This document shows, piece after piece, positions 32,977 to 40,461 of a stretch of DNA of 64,000 nt. The stretch comes from SG8-38 sp041576815. Its GTDB lineage: Bacteria; Myxococcota_A; Polyangia; Polyangiales; Houyiibacteriaceae. A program made the position numbers and the translations under genes. The stretch spans positions 74,025 to 138,024 of the forward strand of contig JBFGKE010000006.1 in the NCBI GenBank assembly GCA_041576815.1, read 5' to 3'. Below the pieces are notes generated by a model. That model was given only the letters and a program-made list of their open reading frames with translations, made no database searches and was not told where the DNA came from. Within the stretch, counting starts at the first letter, position 1; every line of letters begins with the position of its first letter.

Positions 32977-33814
32977 CCCCATTCGGCTCGGGATTTTCGG
33001 CTGGCCCGCCGCGCATTCGAAATCCCCGCAGATGCACGAGGCGGCCGCGCAGGCGCTCGGCATCGAGCTCCGCTACGAGCGCTTCGAGGTCGCGCCGGAC
33101 GATCTTCCCGACGCGATTCGCGAACAGCACGATGCGGGCATCGACGGCTACAACCTCACCGTGCCGCACAAAGAGCACGTCATCCCGCTCCTCGACGAGG
33201 TTGCTACGACCGCGCGGAGCATCGGCGCCGTGAACACCGTCGTGCGCTCGGACGGCCGCTACGTAGGACACAACACCGATGCACCCGGCCTCGTTCGCGC
33301 CCTTCGAGAAGCCGGCATTGCGCTCGGCGGTGCACGCGTCGTGGTGCTCGGTGCCGGAGGCGCGGCGCGGGCGGCGGTCGTGGGGCTTTCGGAGGCAGGT
33401 GTCGAGGCGGTGACCGTGCTTTCGCGGCGGCCCGAGCAAGGCGCGGCCCTGACCGAATCCCTCGCATCGCACGTGGACTGCCCGCTGACCGCCGGCCCAC
33501 TGGCCGAGGCGAGGAGACACTTCCAAAAAGCCACGCTGGTCATTCAAGCGACGAGCGCAACACTCGCCTCCAGTCCCGACCCGTCGGGGTTCGCAGCGTC
33601 CCTTCCGCTCGATTCGTTGCCTCGTGGCTCGGCCGTGCTCGACATGGTCTACGACCCGTTGAAGACGTCCGTGCTCGCGCGCTCCGAGGCGCGCGGCCTT
33701 CAAATCGTCGACGGCCTCGGGATGCTGCTCCATCAGGGCGCGATTGCGTTCGAGATGTGGACCGGCTTCGAACCGCCGTTGGACGTCATGCGGGCAGCGC
33801 TCGACGCGGGCTGA
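32969..33814 (+). CDS. aroE: Shikimate dehydrogenase
   Basis: AroE reduces 3-dehydroshikimate with NADPH in the chorismate pathway. The 281-residue product has GWPAAHSKSPQMH (shikimate binding Ser pair), NLTVPHKEHV with the catalytic Lys, VNTVV, GHNTDAPGL with the catalytic Asp, and the NADP loop VLGAGGAARA. The frame is open from 32939, but ATG at 32969 fits the family start. It overlaps xseA by 8 bases. Assignment is firm, though other members of the family (YdiB, quinate enzymes) cannot be excluded. Confidence 0.94.
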   Translation: MSDPIRLGIFGWPAAHSKSPQMHEAAAQALGIELRYERFEVAPDDLPDAIREQHDAGIDGYNLTVPHKEHVIPLLDEVATTARSIGAVNTVVRSDGRYVGHNTDAPGLVRALREAGIALGGARVVVLGAGGAARAAVVGLSEAGVEAVTVLSRRPEQGAALTESLASHVDCPLTAGPLAEARRHFQKATLVIQATSATLASSPDPSGFAASLPLDSLPRGSAVLDMVYDPLKTSVLARSEARGLQIVDGLGMLLHQGAIAFEMWTGFEPPLDVMRAALDAG

Positions 33815-33844
33815 CTACGGTCAGTTGGGCGGGTTACCGGGCGT

Positions 33845-34360
33845 TCAGTCGGGCTCGAGCTCCGCGACGCCAAAGAGCTCGGCGGCGTGCACGAACACCA
33901 GCTCCTCCGCCTCCATCGTGGGCTCGGGTACGGCGTCGATGCCGAGGGTGCAGTCCTCGATTGCGAAGAACTCTTCGGACTGCATGAGCTCGTCGGAGAC
34001 TCGAACGCCCTTGGGCAGCGGAAGCGTGCCCATCACCAGGCCGCCGTCGAAGAGACACGCGACTTCGTGACGCACCTGGCCGTCCGTCTCGTGAATCCCG
34101 AGCGTCGCGCCCTCGCCCGGGACGACGATCATCACGGCTTTTCGGGCGAGCGCCAGAAAGGGAATCGTGCGCGGCTGCTCGGGCATGCTCACGTTGGTCA
34201 TGCGAAAGAAGGCCTCCTCGCCGTTCAAGAAGGGAAGGAGCCCCTTGCCGGATGGGACGTGCAGCGTTCCGATGACCCACCCCGTGGGCGTGAACAGGCG
34301 CACCGTCGTCGTTGCTGGGGAGGACACGTACCCGGCTCTGAATACCCGATCTCGCGGCAA
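33845..34360 (-). CDS. Conserved hypothetical protein beside a sigma54 activator
   Basis: The frame starts at TTG 34360; GTG at 34327 is another possible start. The 171-residue product is mostly beta-like, with TTTVRLFTPTGWVIGTLHVPSGKG and ARKAVMIVVPGEG, and an acidic C-terminus. It resembles small cytoplasmic proteins of the DUF6812 type by eye, but I cannot confirm that. It lies 9 bases after the sigma54 activator stop, on the same strand, so it is probably the second gene of that operon. No ribosome binding site clearly decides the start. Confidence 0.62.
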   Translation of the reverse strand: MPRDRVFRAGYVSSPATTTVRLFTPTGWVIGTLHVPSGKGLLPFLNGEEAFFRMTNVSMPEQPRTIPFLALARKAVMIVVPGEGATLGIHETDGQVRHEVACLFDGGLVMGTLPLPKGVRVSDELMQSEEFFAIEDCTLGIDAVPEPTMEAEELVFVHAAELFGVAELEPD

Positions 34361-34369
34361 AGGTCGCGG

Positions 34370-35884
34370 TCATTTTTCGCTGTGCGCGCCCTCGCCGACG
34401 TGCTTCGAGACCGTGCGACGGTCGACGCCCAGCACCTCGCCCGCGCGGGCAAAGCTGCCCTCGCGATGATAGACCCAGGCGCTGTAGCCCGAAGCCACGT
34501 CATCGAGCGTCGCTTCGGCGTTTCGCATGCGCTCGAGCAGAGCTTCGAGACCCACGGTCTTTTCGGGCGCGACCGCGGGCAGGTAGCGCCCGTGGATCAA
34601 GAGATTGCGCACGCACTGGTCGAGCTCTCGGATGTTGCCCGGCCAGCGGTAGTCGAAACCGACGCTGGTTTCGATGCCCTGCATCACTTCGTCGAAGGTC
34701 GTGCCATCCGCGGCGCCGAGATTTCGCTGAATCAACACGCGCGTCAGGTGTGCGAGCTCGTCCGGCTTTCCGTCGATTTGCCGGTGGAGTGACGGGGTTC
34801 GAATCAAATCGGCACAAAGACGGTAGTAGAGATCTTCGCGAAATCTGCCCACGGCCATGTCGCTCGCGAGGTCCCGGTTGGTCGCTGCGACCACTTTGCC
34901 GCCGAACCGCTTCGGCTCGGTGTCTCCCAGCCGATGAAACTCGCGTGACTGCAGCACGCGGAGAAGCTTGACCTGCACCTCCGGGTCGAGGTCGCCGATC
35001 TCGTCGAGGAAGACGGTCTCGCTCGGCGTGCGCCCTTCGAGGTGCCCCATGCGGTCCGCAATGGCCCCGGTGAACGCGCCCTTCTTGTGCCCGAAGAGCT
35101 CTGATTCGATCAGCGTTTTCGACATCGCGGCGAGGTGCAGCGGATGAAAGGCCGTCGAGAAATGCCGGGCAAAACGGCGTTGGGAGGCGTCGAAAGCGAT
35201 GAACGACGAAAGGCCGATCGCGCTTGCGGCGAGCTCTTTGCCGGTGCCTGACGCCCCGAGGATCAGGGTGCTGACCTCGTGCATGCGTCCGCGAAGATGA
35301 CGAAGGTAGCGCGTCGGGTCGTGGGTGAAGATCGATTCCCACACGCTGGCGCGAAGCTCCGCGGCTGCGCGCGAGGTGCCGAGGATTTGATGAAAGACGA
35401 AGTGGAAGGCGCGCCGGATCTGGAAGAAGAATGCAAACAGATCGGCGCAATCGCGGACCCAGGGAGGCGCGCCAACGTGCTGGAAGACGCGTTGGAAGTC
35501 GTGTTCGAATTCGTCGTAGAACGACACGCTTTCTTCGGGCGCCGGCGAGACGATCGATTCGTAGAACGGGGTGTCGCAGCGGTAGTAGAGAACGTAAAGC
35601 GCGACGCCGCGAATCAGGTCGCGCTCGCGGTCCGTCGGTTTGGCGCCGCGCTGCAGCTCGGCGTGCGCCGCGGCGAGCTGGCGCTCGGCTTCGTCCCGAA
35701 TCGCGGGAAGGGCGGGGTCGTCGAGCGGCCAATCGACCGACCGGCTCCACGGCGCAGCGCGCGCCACGTCTTCCCCGACGATCGCAGCCTCGAGCCGCGG
35801 GCGCTCCGGGCCGAAGGGATTGGTGAACCCCAGCCTTCCAATCGCGTCGAGCCGCGCCGCCGCCTGGGCATCAAACATGTACAT
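34370..35884 (-). CDS. Sigma54-dependent activator with an unrecognised N-terminal domain
   Basis: The 504-residue product has a sigma54 AAA+ domain (about 203-440) with Walker A GASGTGKE at 210-217, intact GAFTGA at 269-274 and DEIGDLD. A helix-turn-helix lies near the C-terminus (FARAGEVLGVDRRTVSKHV). The first 200 residues are alpha-helical and aromatic-rich (FYDEFEHDFQRVFQH, FFFQIRRAFHFVFHQ) with no receiver, FHA or PAS signature. It diverges from a PspA-like gene with a strong -24/-12 promoter, which mirrors the PspF-PspA arrangement, although PspF itself has no N-terminal domain. ATG at 35884 or 35878; the start overlaps a palindrome. Confidence 0.9.
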   Translation of the reverse strand: MYMFDAQAAARLDAIGRLGFTNPFGPERPRLEAAIVGEDVARAAPWSRSVDWPLDDPALPAIRDEAERQLAAAHAELQRGAKPTDRERDLIRGVALYVLYYRCDTPFYESIVSPAPEESVSFYDEFEHDFQRVFQHVGAPPWVRDCADLFAFFFQIRRAFHFVFHQILGTSRAAAELRASVWESIFTHDPTRYLRHLRGRMHEVSTLILGASGTGKELAASAIGLSSFIAFDASQRRFARHFSTAFHPLHLAAMSKTLIESELFGHKKGAFTGAIADRMGHLEGRTPSETVFLDEIGDLDPEVQVKLLRVLQSREFHRLGDTEPKRFGGKVVAATNRDLASDMAVGRFREDLYYRLCADLIRTPSLHRQIDGKPDELAHLTRVLIQRNLGAADGTTFDEVMQGIETSVGFDYRWPGNIRELDQCVRNLLIHGRYLPAVAPEKTVGLEALLERMRNAEATLDDVASGYSAWVYHREGSFARAGEVLGVDRRTVSKHVGEGAHSEK

Positions 35885-35894
35885 GAAGTGTACA
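35878..35894. promoter_or_regulatory. Candidate operator/upstream activator site TGTACA-N5-TGTACA
   Basis: Two TGTACA hexamers (each self-complementary) are separated by 5 bases, so the site is both a direct and an inverted repeat. It overlaps the activator start codon and lies about 85 bases before the -24/-12 promoter, a normal distance for an enhancer site of a sigma54 activator. Such a position would allow both activation of the divergent gene and autoregulation. Confidence 0.4.
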
Positions 35895-35965
35895 CCGGCT
35901 GTGCATATCCTGTACTAAACTTGGTGCGTTTTAGAAAATTCTTCAATCATTTCCATTGCATCGGC

Positions 35966-35982
35966 TTGGCACGTTCCCTGCT
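35966..35982 (+). promoter_or_regulatory. Sigma54 (-24/-12) promoter
   Basis: TTGGCACG-TTCC-CTGC matches the consensus YTGGCACG-N4-TTGC with a single mismatch (C for T in the -12 box) and exact GG-to-GC spacing. It is 24 bases before the ATG of the PspA-like gene and faces it. No other sequence in this gap matches a standard promoter as well. The divergent activator with GAFTGA provides the matching regulator. Confidence 0.8.
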
Positions 35983-36006
35983 TCTTGGAGTCCGCAGGAG
36001 GTATCG

Positions 36007-36642
36007 ATGCAGAAAGTGAAACGATGGGCCCTGAGCGTGACCGGGTGGGTCGACCACGTGCTGGCCCAGGTCGAAAACCACGAGGCCACGGTGACGGCGG
36101 CAATCGGCAGGGTCCGGCAGTCTGCGGCTCGCGCCCGGGTCCAGCTCAAGCGGGTCGAGCGGGACCAGCGCGCGCTACGGGACGCGCTCGTCCGCGAGGA
36201 GGAAGCCGTCGAGGCGTGGCGCCGGCGCGCCAAGGCGGCGGCAGAAGAGGAAAAGGCAATCGAGTGCCTCCGTCGCCACAACGCATCGAAGCGCCGGGCG
36301 GCCGTGCTTCAGCATCGGCTCGCCGACCACGAGCGCGCGCACAAAGAGCTGAGTGAAGGCGTCCGCGTGTTGAACGAACGCCTCCGCGAGCTCGGTGAAC
36401 GCAAGAATCTGATGCGGACGCGTCAATCTCGCGCAGAGGCGGTGCACGGTATGGCGAGCACCAGCGGTCCCATCGTCGAGCTCGAGGACGTGTTCGAGCG
36501 TTGGGAAGCACGCGTCGGTGAAATCGAAATTGCTTCGGAGCTCGCGGATCCCGTCGACGCGTTCGAGGCCGACATCGAGGCCGAAGAAGAAACCGAAGAC
36601 CTCCGTGCCGAGCTCGAAGAGCTACGCAACGAAGGGCGCTAG
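36007..36642 (+). CDS. PspA/IM30-family-like coiled-coil protein
   Basis: PspA-family proteins bind membranes and protect them under envelope stress. The 211-residue product is almost entirely charged coiled coil. Conserved landmarks of the family are visible: an amphipathic N-terminus (about 1-22), EAWRRRAKAAAEEEKAIECL like the W-RA-A...L block, a middle heptad helix ending ERKNLMRTRQSRAEA, and FERWEARVGEIEI. It is shorter than E. coli PspA (about 220) with an acidic tail. AGGAGG lies 5 bases before ATG at 36007. The sigma54 promoter and divergent activator support a psp-like circuit. A remote but specific resemblance; not a certain orthologue. Confidence 0.78.
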   Translation: MQKVKRWALSVTGWVDHVLAQVENHEATVTAAIGRVRQSAARARVQLKRVERDQRALRDALVREEEAVEAWRRRAKAAAEEEKAIECLRRHNASKRRAAVLQHRLADHERAHKELSEGVRVLNERLRELGERKNLMRTRQSRAEAVHGMASTSGPIVELEDVFERWEARVGEIEIASELADPVDAFEADIEAEEETEDLRAELEELRNEGR

Positions 36643-36650
36643 GAGGACAC

Positions 36651-37913
36651 GTGGAAACCAGGCTTCAACGACTCTTTCAAGTCTTGCGATGGTGCGGGGC
36701 TACGATGATCTTCGCAGCAGCCGGCACGTTCCTCGTGCAAGGCTGGGACCAGGTGGGCGACGTCAATCGCTACCTCGCGCTCCTGGGGACGACGCTGCTG
36801 CTACCAGCGGTCGCGTACGTCTGTGGGATTCGCTTTCAAGAAGGGCGAAGCGCGCGGGTGCTGTTGTTGACACTACTCGCGATGATCACGATTCACGGCG
36901 GGGTGCTCGGGGGCTTCGTGCTCTCGCAGTTCGGCGCGCATGCCTCGACGCTTGCGCCGGTCGCCCAGTGGGTCGCACCTAGCCGTACCGTCGCGATGGC
37001 GCTGGTCCTGGGTGCGGGCGCCGTCCTCCTCCCGATGATGTGGGCCGCGTTTCGGGTGCTTGCCCGGCATCACGCCAACTGGCTCACCGTCACTGCAGCG
37101 GCGAGCCATGCGCTGCTCTTGATCCCGGATAGAAGCGCGCTCGCTGCAACGCTCACCATTGCGCCGATCGCGGTGGGCGCTGCCCGCGCGGCGGCCCGGG
37201 TGAAGCCGCGCGGGCTCGAGCCTTGGCTCGCGATCGCATCGGTGGCCGCGCCTGCGCTGCTGATCGCCGCGCGGCAGGTGCTGTTCTACGAGGTCACCAG
37301 CGCGCTCTGGGGCATGCTGATCGCGGGCGTAGCGCTTGCGGTCTTCGTTCTCGGGAAGAAGCTCGAGGACGTGACGGTCGAGCGGCTGACGATCGCGCCG
37401 GCTCTCCTCTCCGTGGCTGCGTTCGTTGGCGCGCTCCGAGTCCCGGAGCTCTCTGCCTCGACGACATGGCTCACGTACGGGTCGGTATCGGCCGCCGTGC
37501 TGCTCGGCTTTGCCGCGGCGAGCACCCGATGCCGAGCCTACTTCGTCAAAACCGCCGCCGTGGTGAACGCGCTGATCTGCGGCGCGATCCTTCTCGTCGA
37601 GCCGCGGCCTTGGGCCGCGATCGAGGCCATTGCGCTCGGGCTCACGCTGCTGAGCGTCGGGTTCATCAAGGGCGACCGTGCGTCGCTCTTCGGCGGCATC
37701 GGCCTCGCGGCGCTCGGCTTCATCGCGCAGGTGACGCACGCGATCGACGCGTTTCAACCCAGTGGATGGCTCGTGCTTGCCGGGCTGGGGCTTGCGGTCG
37801 TCGCACTCACGGGCTGGCTCGAAAAGCGTGCCCGTGCGGTCCACGCGGCCAACCCGTCTGCGGACGCGCCTGCCAAAGTGTCCCACGAGCCCTCGGCCAC
37901 CCTGTCACAATGA
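36651..37913 (+). CDS. Polytopic membrane protein, partner gene of the PspA-like protein
   Basis: The 420-residue product has about 11-12 hydrophobic helices with short loops and few charges, and no catalytic motif that I recognise. The GTG start at 36651 lies 8 bases after the PspA-like stop, with GGAGG in the gap. It is therefore co-transcribed under the sigma54 promoter. The final 30 residues are hydrophilic. It could be an integral membrane anchor or sensor for the PspA-like protein, comparable in position but not in sequence to PspB/PspC or LiaF-type partners. This is inference from gene order. Confidence 0.75.
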   Translation: METRLQRLFQVLRWCGATMIFAAAGTFLVQGWDQVGDVNRYLALLGTTLLLPAVAYVCGIRFQEGRSARVLLLTLLAMITIHGGVLGGFVLSQFGAHASTLAPVAQWVAPSRTVAMALVLGAGAVLLPMMWAAFRVLARHHANWLTVTAAASHALLLIPDRSALAATLTIAPIAVGAARAAARVKPRGLEPWLAIASVAAPALLIAARQVLFYEVTSALWGMLIAGVALAVFVLGKKLEDVTVERLTIAPALLSVAAFVGALRVPELSASTTWLTYGSVSAAVLLGFAAASTRCRAYFVKTAAVVNALICGAILLVEPRPWAAIEAIALGLTLLSVGFIKGDRASLFGGIGLAALGFIAQVTHAIDAFQPSGWLVLAGLGLAVVALTGWLEKRARAVHAANPSADAPAKVSHEPSATLSQ

Positions 37914-38010
37914 CAGCAGCCTTCGGTGAGATGAAACACATTCGAGGGAGAATCATTGTGGAATTCGCTGTCAATCGCATGGCACGCCGCGTGCATTGAA
38001 AGAACCCAGC

Positions 38011-38451
38011 ATGCGCAGAACGGGTATCTACCTCCTTGTCGTTCTTTCGATCGTGGTCGGGGCTGCGATGGTCACCGATGCCATCGTGGTCACCGACCGC
38101 GAGCGAATGGACGAGTTCATCGACTCGGTGACGGGGCGCGTGACCGAATCGCGCATCGACAGCGCCCTCAGCTACGCCGACCCCTCGAAGGTCGCCCTCG
38201 AGCTCGTGCACGAAGGCCGCCGTCGTCGCTATAGCGACCGCAACGCCGCGGATCTGAAGCCAGACGCGCGGAAGGCGTTGGCTTCGCTGGAGGGCTCCCG
38301 GCTTCGTTTGATCCAAGAAAGCGTTTCACTCGACGGAGAGCGCGCGCGGATCGCCCTTCGCGTTCGCACCGAGGCGGGGCTCGCCAACACGGTGTTCGAC
38401 CTCCGGCGTGAAAACGAACAGTGGTTCCTGCGCCGCGTCATCGTCAACTGA
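38011..38451 (+). CDS. Small exported/membrane-anchored hypothetical protein
   Basis: I do not recognise this 146-residue product. It begins with a basic residue pair and one hydrophobic helix (about 5-26), then a soluble domain with MDEFIDSVTGRVTESRIDSAL and a C-terminal beta segment typical of small lipid or NTF2-like folds (GLANTVFDLRRENEQWFLRRVIV). TTG at 37996 is in frame, but ATG at 38011 is preferred. The 97-base gap from the previous gene has no clear promoter. It may be a periplasmic NTF2-like protein; I give that as a guess. Confidence 0.65.
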   Translation: MRRTGIYLLVVLSIVVGAAMVTDAIVVTDRERMDEFIDSVTGRVTESRIDSALSYADPSKVALELVHEGRRRRYSDRNAADLKPDARKALASLEGSRLRLIQESVSLDGERARIALRVRTEAGLANTVFDLRRENEQWFLRRVIVN

Positions 38452-38516
38452 GCGCGCGCGGATCGCTCGACCCCACCACTTGACCCCGGGCGCGAACCCA
38501 GCGAGATTTCCGCCCG

Positions 38517-39515
38517 ATGCATCCGGTGCTTTTCTCCATTCCGACCCCGTGGGGCGCGATCCCGATCTACTCCTACGGCGTGATGTTGGGAAGCAGCCTT
38601 CTGTTCGCCTGGTACTTCATCATGTACATGGGCAAGCGCATCGAGGGGTACAACCGGGAGCTACTCGCGAGCTGCTTCACGTGGACGGCGGTCGGCGCAA
38701 TCGTCGGCGCGCGCTTGCTCTACATCTTCACCAACCTCGACTCCTACGATGACATCTCCTCGTGGTTCGATCTTCGGTCGGGCGGCTTGGTTGCTTACGG
38801 CGGGTTTCTCGGTGGCTTTGTCACCGCGTGGGCGTTTTGGCGACTCAAGAGGATCCCGCTCTTGCCCTTTGCAGACCTCGCCGTGCCGACCCTGGCCTCC
38901 GGGCTGATGCTCACCCGCATCGGATGCTACCTGTACGGCTGCGATTACGGGCGGCCCCTCGGCGACGCAGCGCCGGGTTGGCTCGCGTCCGCGGGCAAGT
39001 TCCCGAAGTGGGATACCGCGGCCTATCCGTCCTTTGCCTGCAACCAGACGATCAACGGCGCTCCAGCGTACGAGCATCACCTGCAAGAGTACCCCGCCCT
39101 CATGGTCGACCGCGCCTTCTCGCTGCCAGTGCACCCGACGCAGATCTACGAGTCTCTTGCCGGTCTCGCACTGTTCGCGTTCGCGGTCTGGCTGCTCACC
39201 CACCGCACGTTTCGCGGCCAGGTGCTGGTCGTGGTCGCGGCGCTCTACGGGCTCTGGCGGTTTTTCATCGAGTACCTGCGCGACGACCCGGAGCGCGGCT
39301 TTTTCTTCGGGTTTTCGACCTCGCAGCTCATCTCGCTCGCGCTGATTCCCGTATGCGTGATCGCCTACGTGCACCTTCGAAAGCGCGCCGAGGAGAGCGG
39401 AGACCTCGAGCTTCCGCCGTGGGCGCTCGAATCCGCGCCCGGGCCCGCCCCAGCCGAGCAGGTCGACGACCGGCCCGCCAAATACCGTCCGAAGAAGATC
39501 AAGAAGCGCAAGTAG
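38517..39515 (+). CDS. lgt: Prolipoprotein diacylglyceryl transferase
   Basis: Lgt transfers a diacylglyceryl group from phosphatidylglycerol to the lipobox Cys of prolipoproteins. The 332-residue membrane protein has the family motifs RSGGLVAYGGFLGGF, the Lgt signature around RIGCYLYGCDYGRP, and HPTQIYESLAGL, plus a late WRFFIEYLRDDPER. An insertion around residues 155-195 with several charged residues is longer than in E. coli Lgt, and a Lys-rich C-terminal tail (about 300-332) is extra. It would serve the many lipoproteins in this window. It is unlinked to the neighbours in function. Confidence 0.95.
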   Translation: MHPVLFSIPTPWGAIPIYSYGVMLGSSLLFAWYFIMYMGKRIEGYNRELLASCFTWTAVGAIVGARLLYIFTNLDSYDDISSWFDLRSGGLVAYGGFLGGFVTAWAFWRLKRIPLLPFADLAVPTLASGLMLTRIGCYLYGCDYGRPLGDAAPGWLASAGKFPKWDTAAYPSFACNQTINGAPAYEHHLQEYPALMVDRAFSLPVHPTQIYESLAGLALFAFAVWLLTHRTFRGQVLVVVAALYGLWRFFIEYLRDDPERGFFFGFSTSQLISLALIPVCVIAYVHLRKRAEESGDLELPPWALESAPGPAPAEQVDDRPAKYRPKKIKKRK

Positions 39516-39537
39516 CGAGCGCTGCGACCGGGCGGCG

Positions 39538-40461
39538 CTACGGCTCGGGAAGGTCCATTTGCTTCGCGCGGTTGAACGCGTCGAGCACCCGAGGCGAGGT
39601 CCGTACGGTATCGAGCTCGAGGTTCGGCTGAAGCGCGAGGGCCGCCCTGAACGAGGCTTCGGCCAGGTCCCCCCGCTCGAGCGCGACGTACGCGACCGCC
39701 AGCTCTTTTTGAATGGTCACGACTTGCGTCGAGGTCAGGTTTTGCGTGCCCAGCAGCCGGTTGCCGAGAGAGACCGCTTCGGCGAACTTCGCGTTCTTCA
39801 CCTGCTCGATCAGCTCGGGAAGCGCGGTTTCCACTTCGTCCTGCGACGCCTTGGCGGCCCCTGCGCCTGCAGCCCGCGCAAACGCCGCGGACGCTTCGGC
39901 ACGGCCCTCCCCGGCGAGCCGCAGATCGAACAGCGGCACCAGCACTACCTGTCCTCGCTCGATTCGTGCGCCGGCATTGAATCGCCTGAGCCGCTTCAAC
40001 GAAAGCGGGCTTTCGGGCATGTACGCGGCCGCGATCTTCGCGAGCGTTTCGCCCGGACCCACCACGTGCCGAAGCGGGTAGGGCACGAGCAGCTCGGCCC
40101 CCGCGTCGGGCTCGACGCGCCGGTTGCCGTTGTTGGCTTCGATGAGCGTTGCCGCACGCGTTTCGCGACCATAGAGCTTGGTGGCGATCGAGGTCCAGGT
40201 GTCGCCTTCGCGCACTTGATAGAACGTCACCATCGGAATGAAGATCCAGCTCCCCGGAACGAGGCCGTTCGTCCCCGCGCCCTTCACGCGATTGGCTTCT
40301 CGCAAAACCGCCTCGCGCGTGGGATCGCCGTAATAGCGCTGCGCGATCGAGGCGAGCGTATCGCCTTCTTGAATCGCGTGCGTATACACCGGTTGCGCGA
40401 TCGACGAAGAGGCAGCAAACGACACGGCAACGACGGCAGCGAGGGCGAGGCAGCGAATCAC
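39538..40461 (-). CDS. LysM-repeat peptidoglycan-binding protein with TPR-like region
   Basis: The 307-residue product has a signal peptide ending SIAQPVYTH and three LysM repeats of about 45 residues: YTHAIQEGDTLASIAQRYYG, YQVREGDTWTSIATKLYGRE and RHVVGPGETLAKIAAAYMP. A helical C-terminal third follows with TPR-like spacing (LAVAYVALERGDLAEASFRAALALQPN). The start is GTG at 40461, which overlaps the kinase stop as GTGA. It is likely a periplasmic, peptidoglycan-bound scaffold. Coupling to a membrane kinase suggests a signalling role tied to the cell wall. Confidence 0.88.
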   Translation of the reverse strand: MIRCLALAAVVAVSFAASSSIAQPVYTHAIQEGDTLASIAQRYYGDPTREAVLREANRVKGAGTNGLVPGSWIFIPMVTFYQVREGDTWTSIATKLYGRETRAATLIEANNGNRRVEPDAGAELLVPYPLRHVVGPGETLAKIAAAYMPESPLSLKRLRRFNAGARIERGQVVLVPLFDLRLAGEGRAEASAAFARAAGAGAAKASQDEVETALPELIEQVKNAKFAEAVSLGNRLLGTQNLTSTQVVTIQKELAVAYVALERGDLAEASFRAALALQPNLELDTVRTSPRVLDAFNRAKQMDLPEP

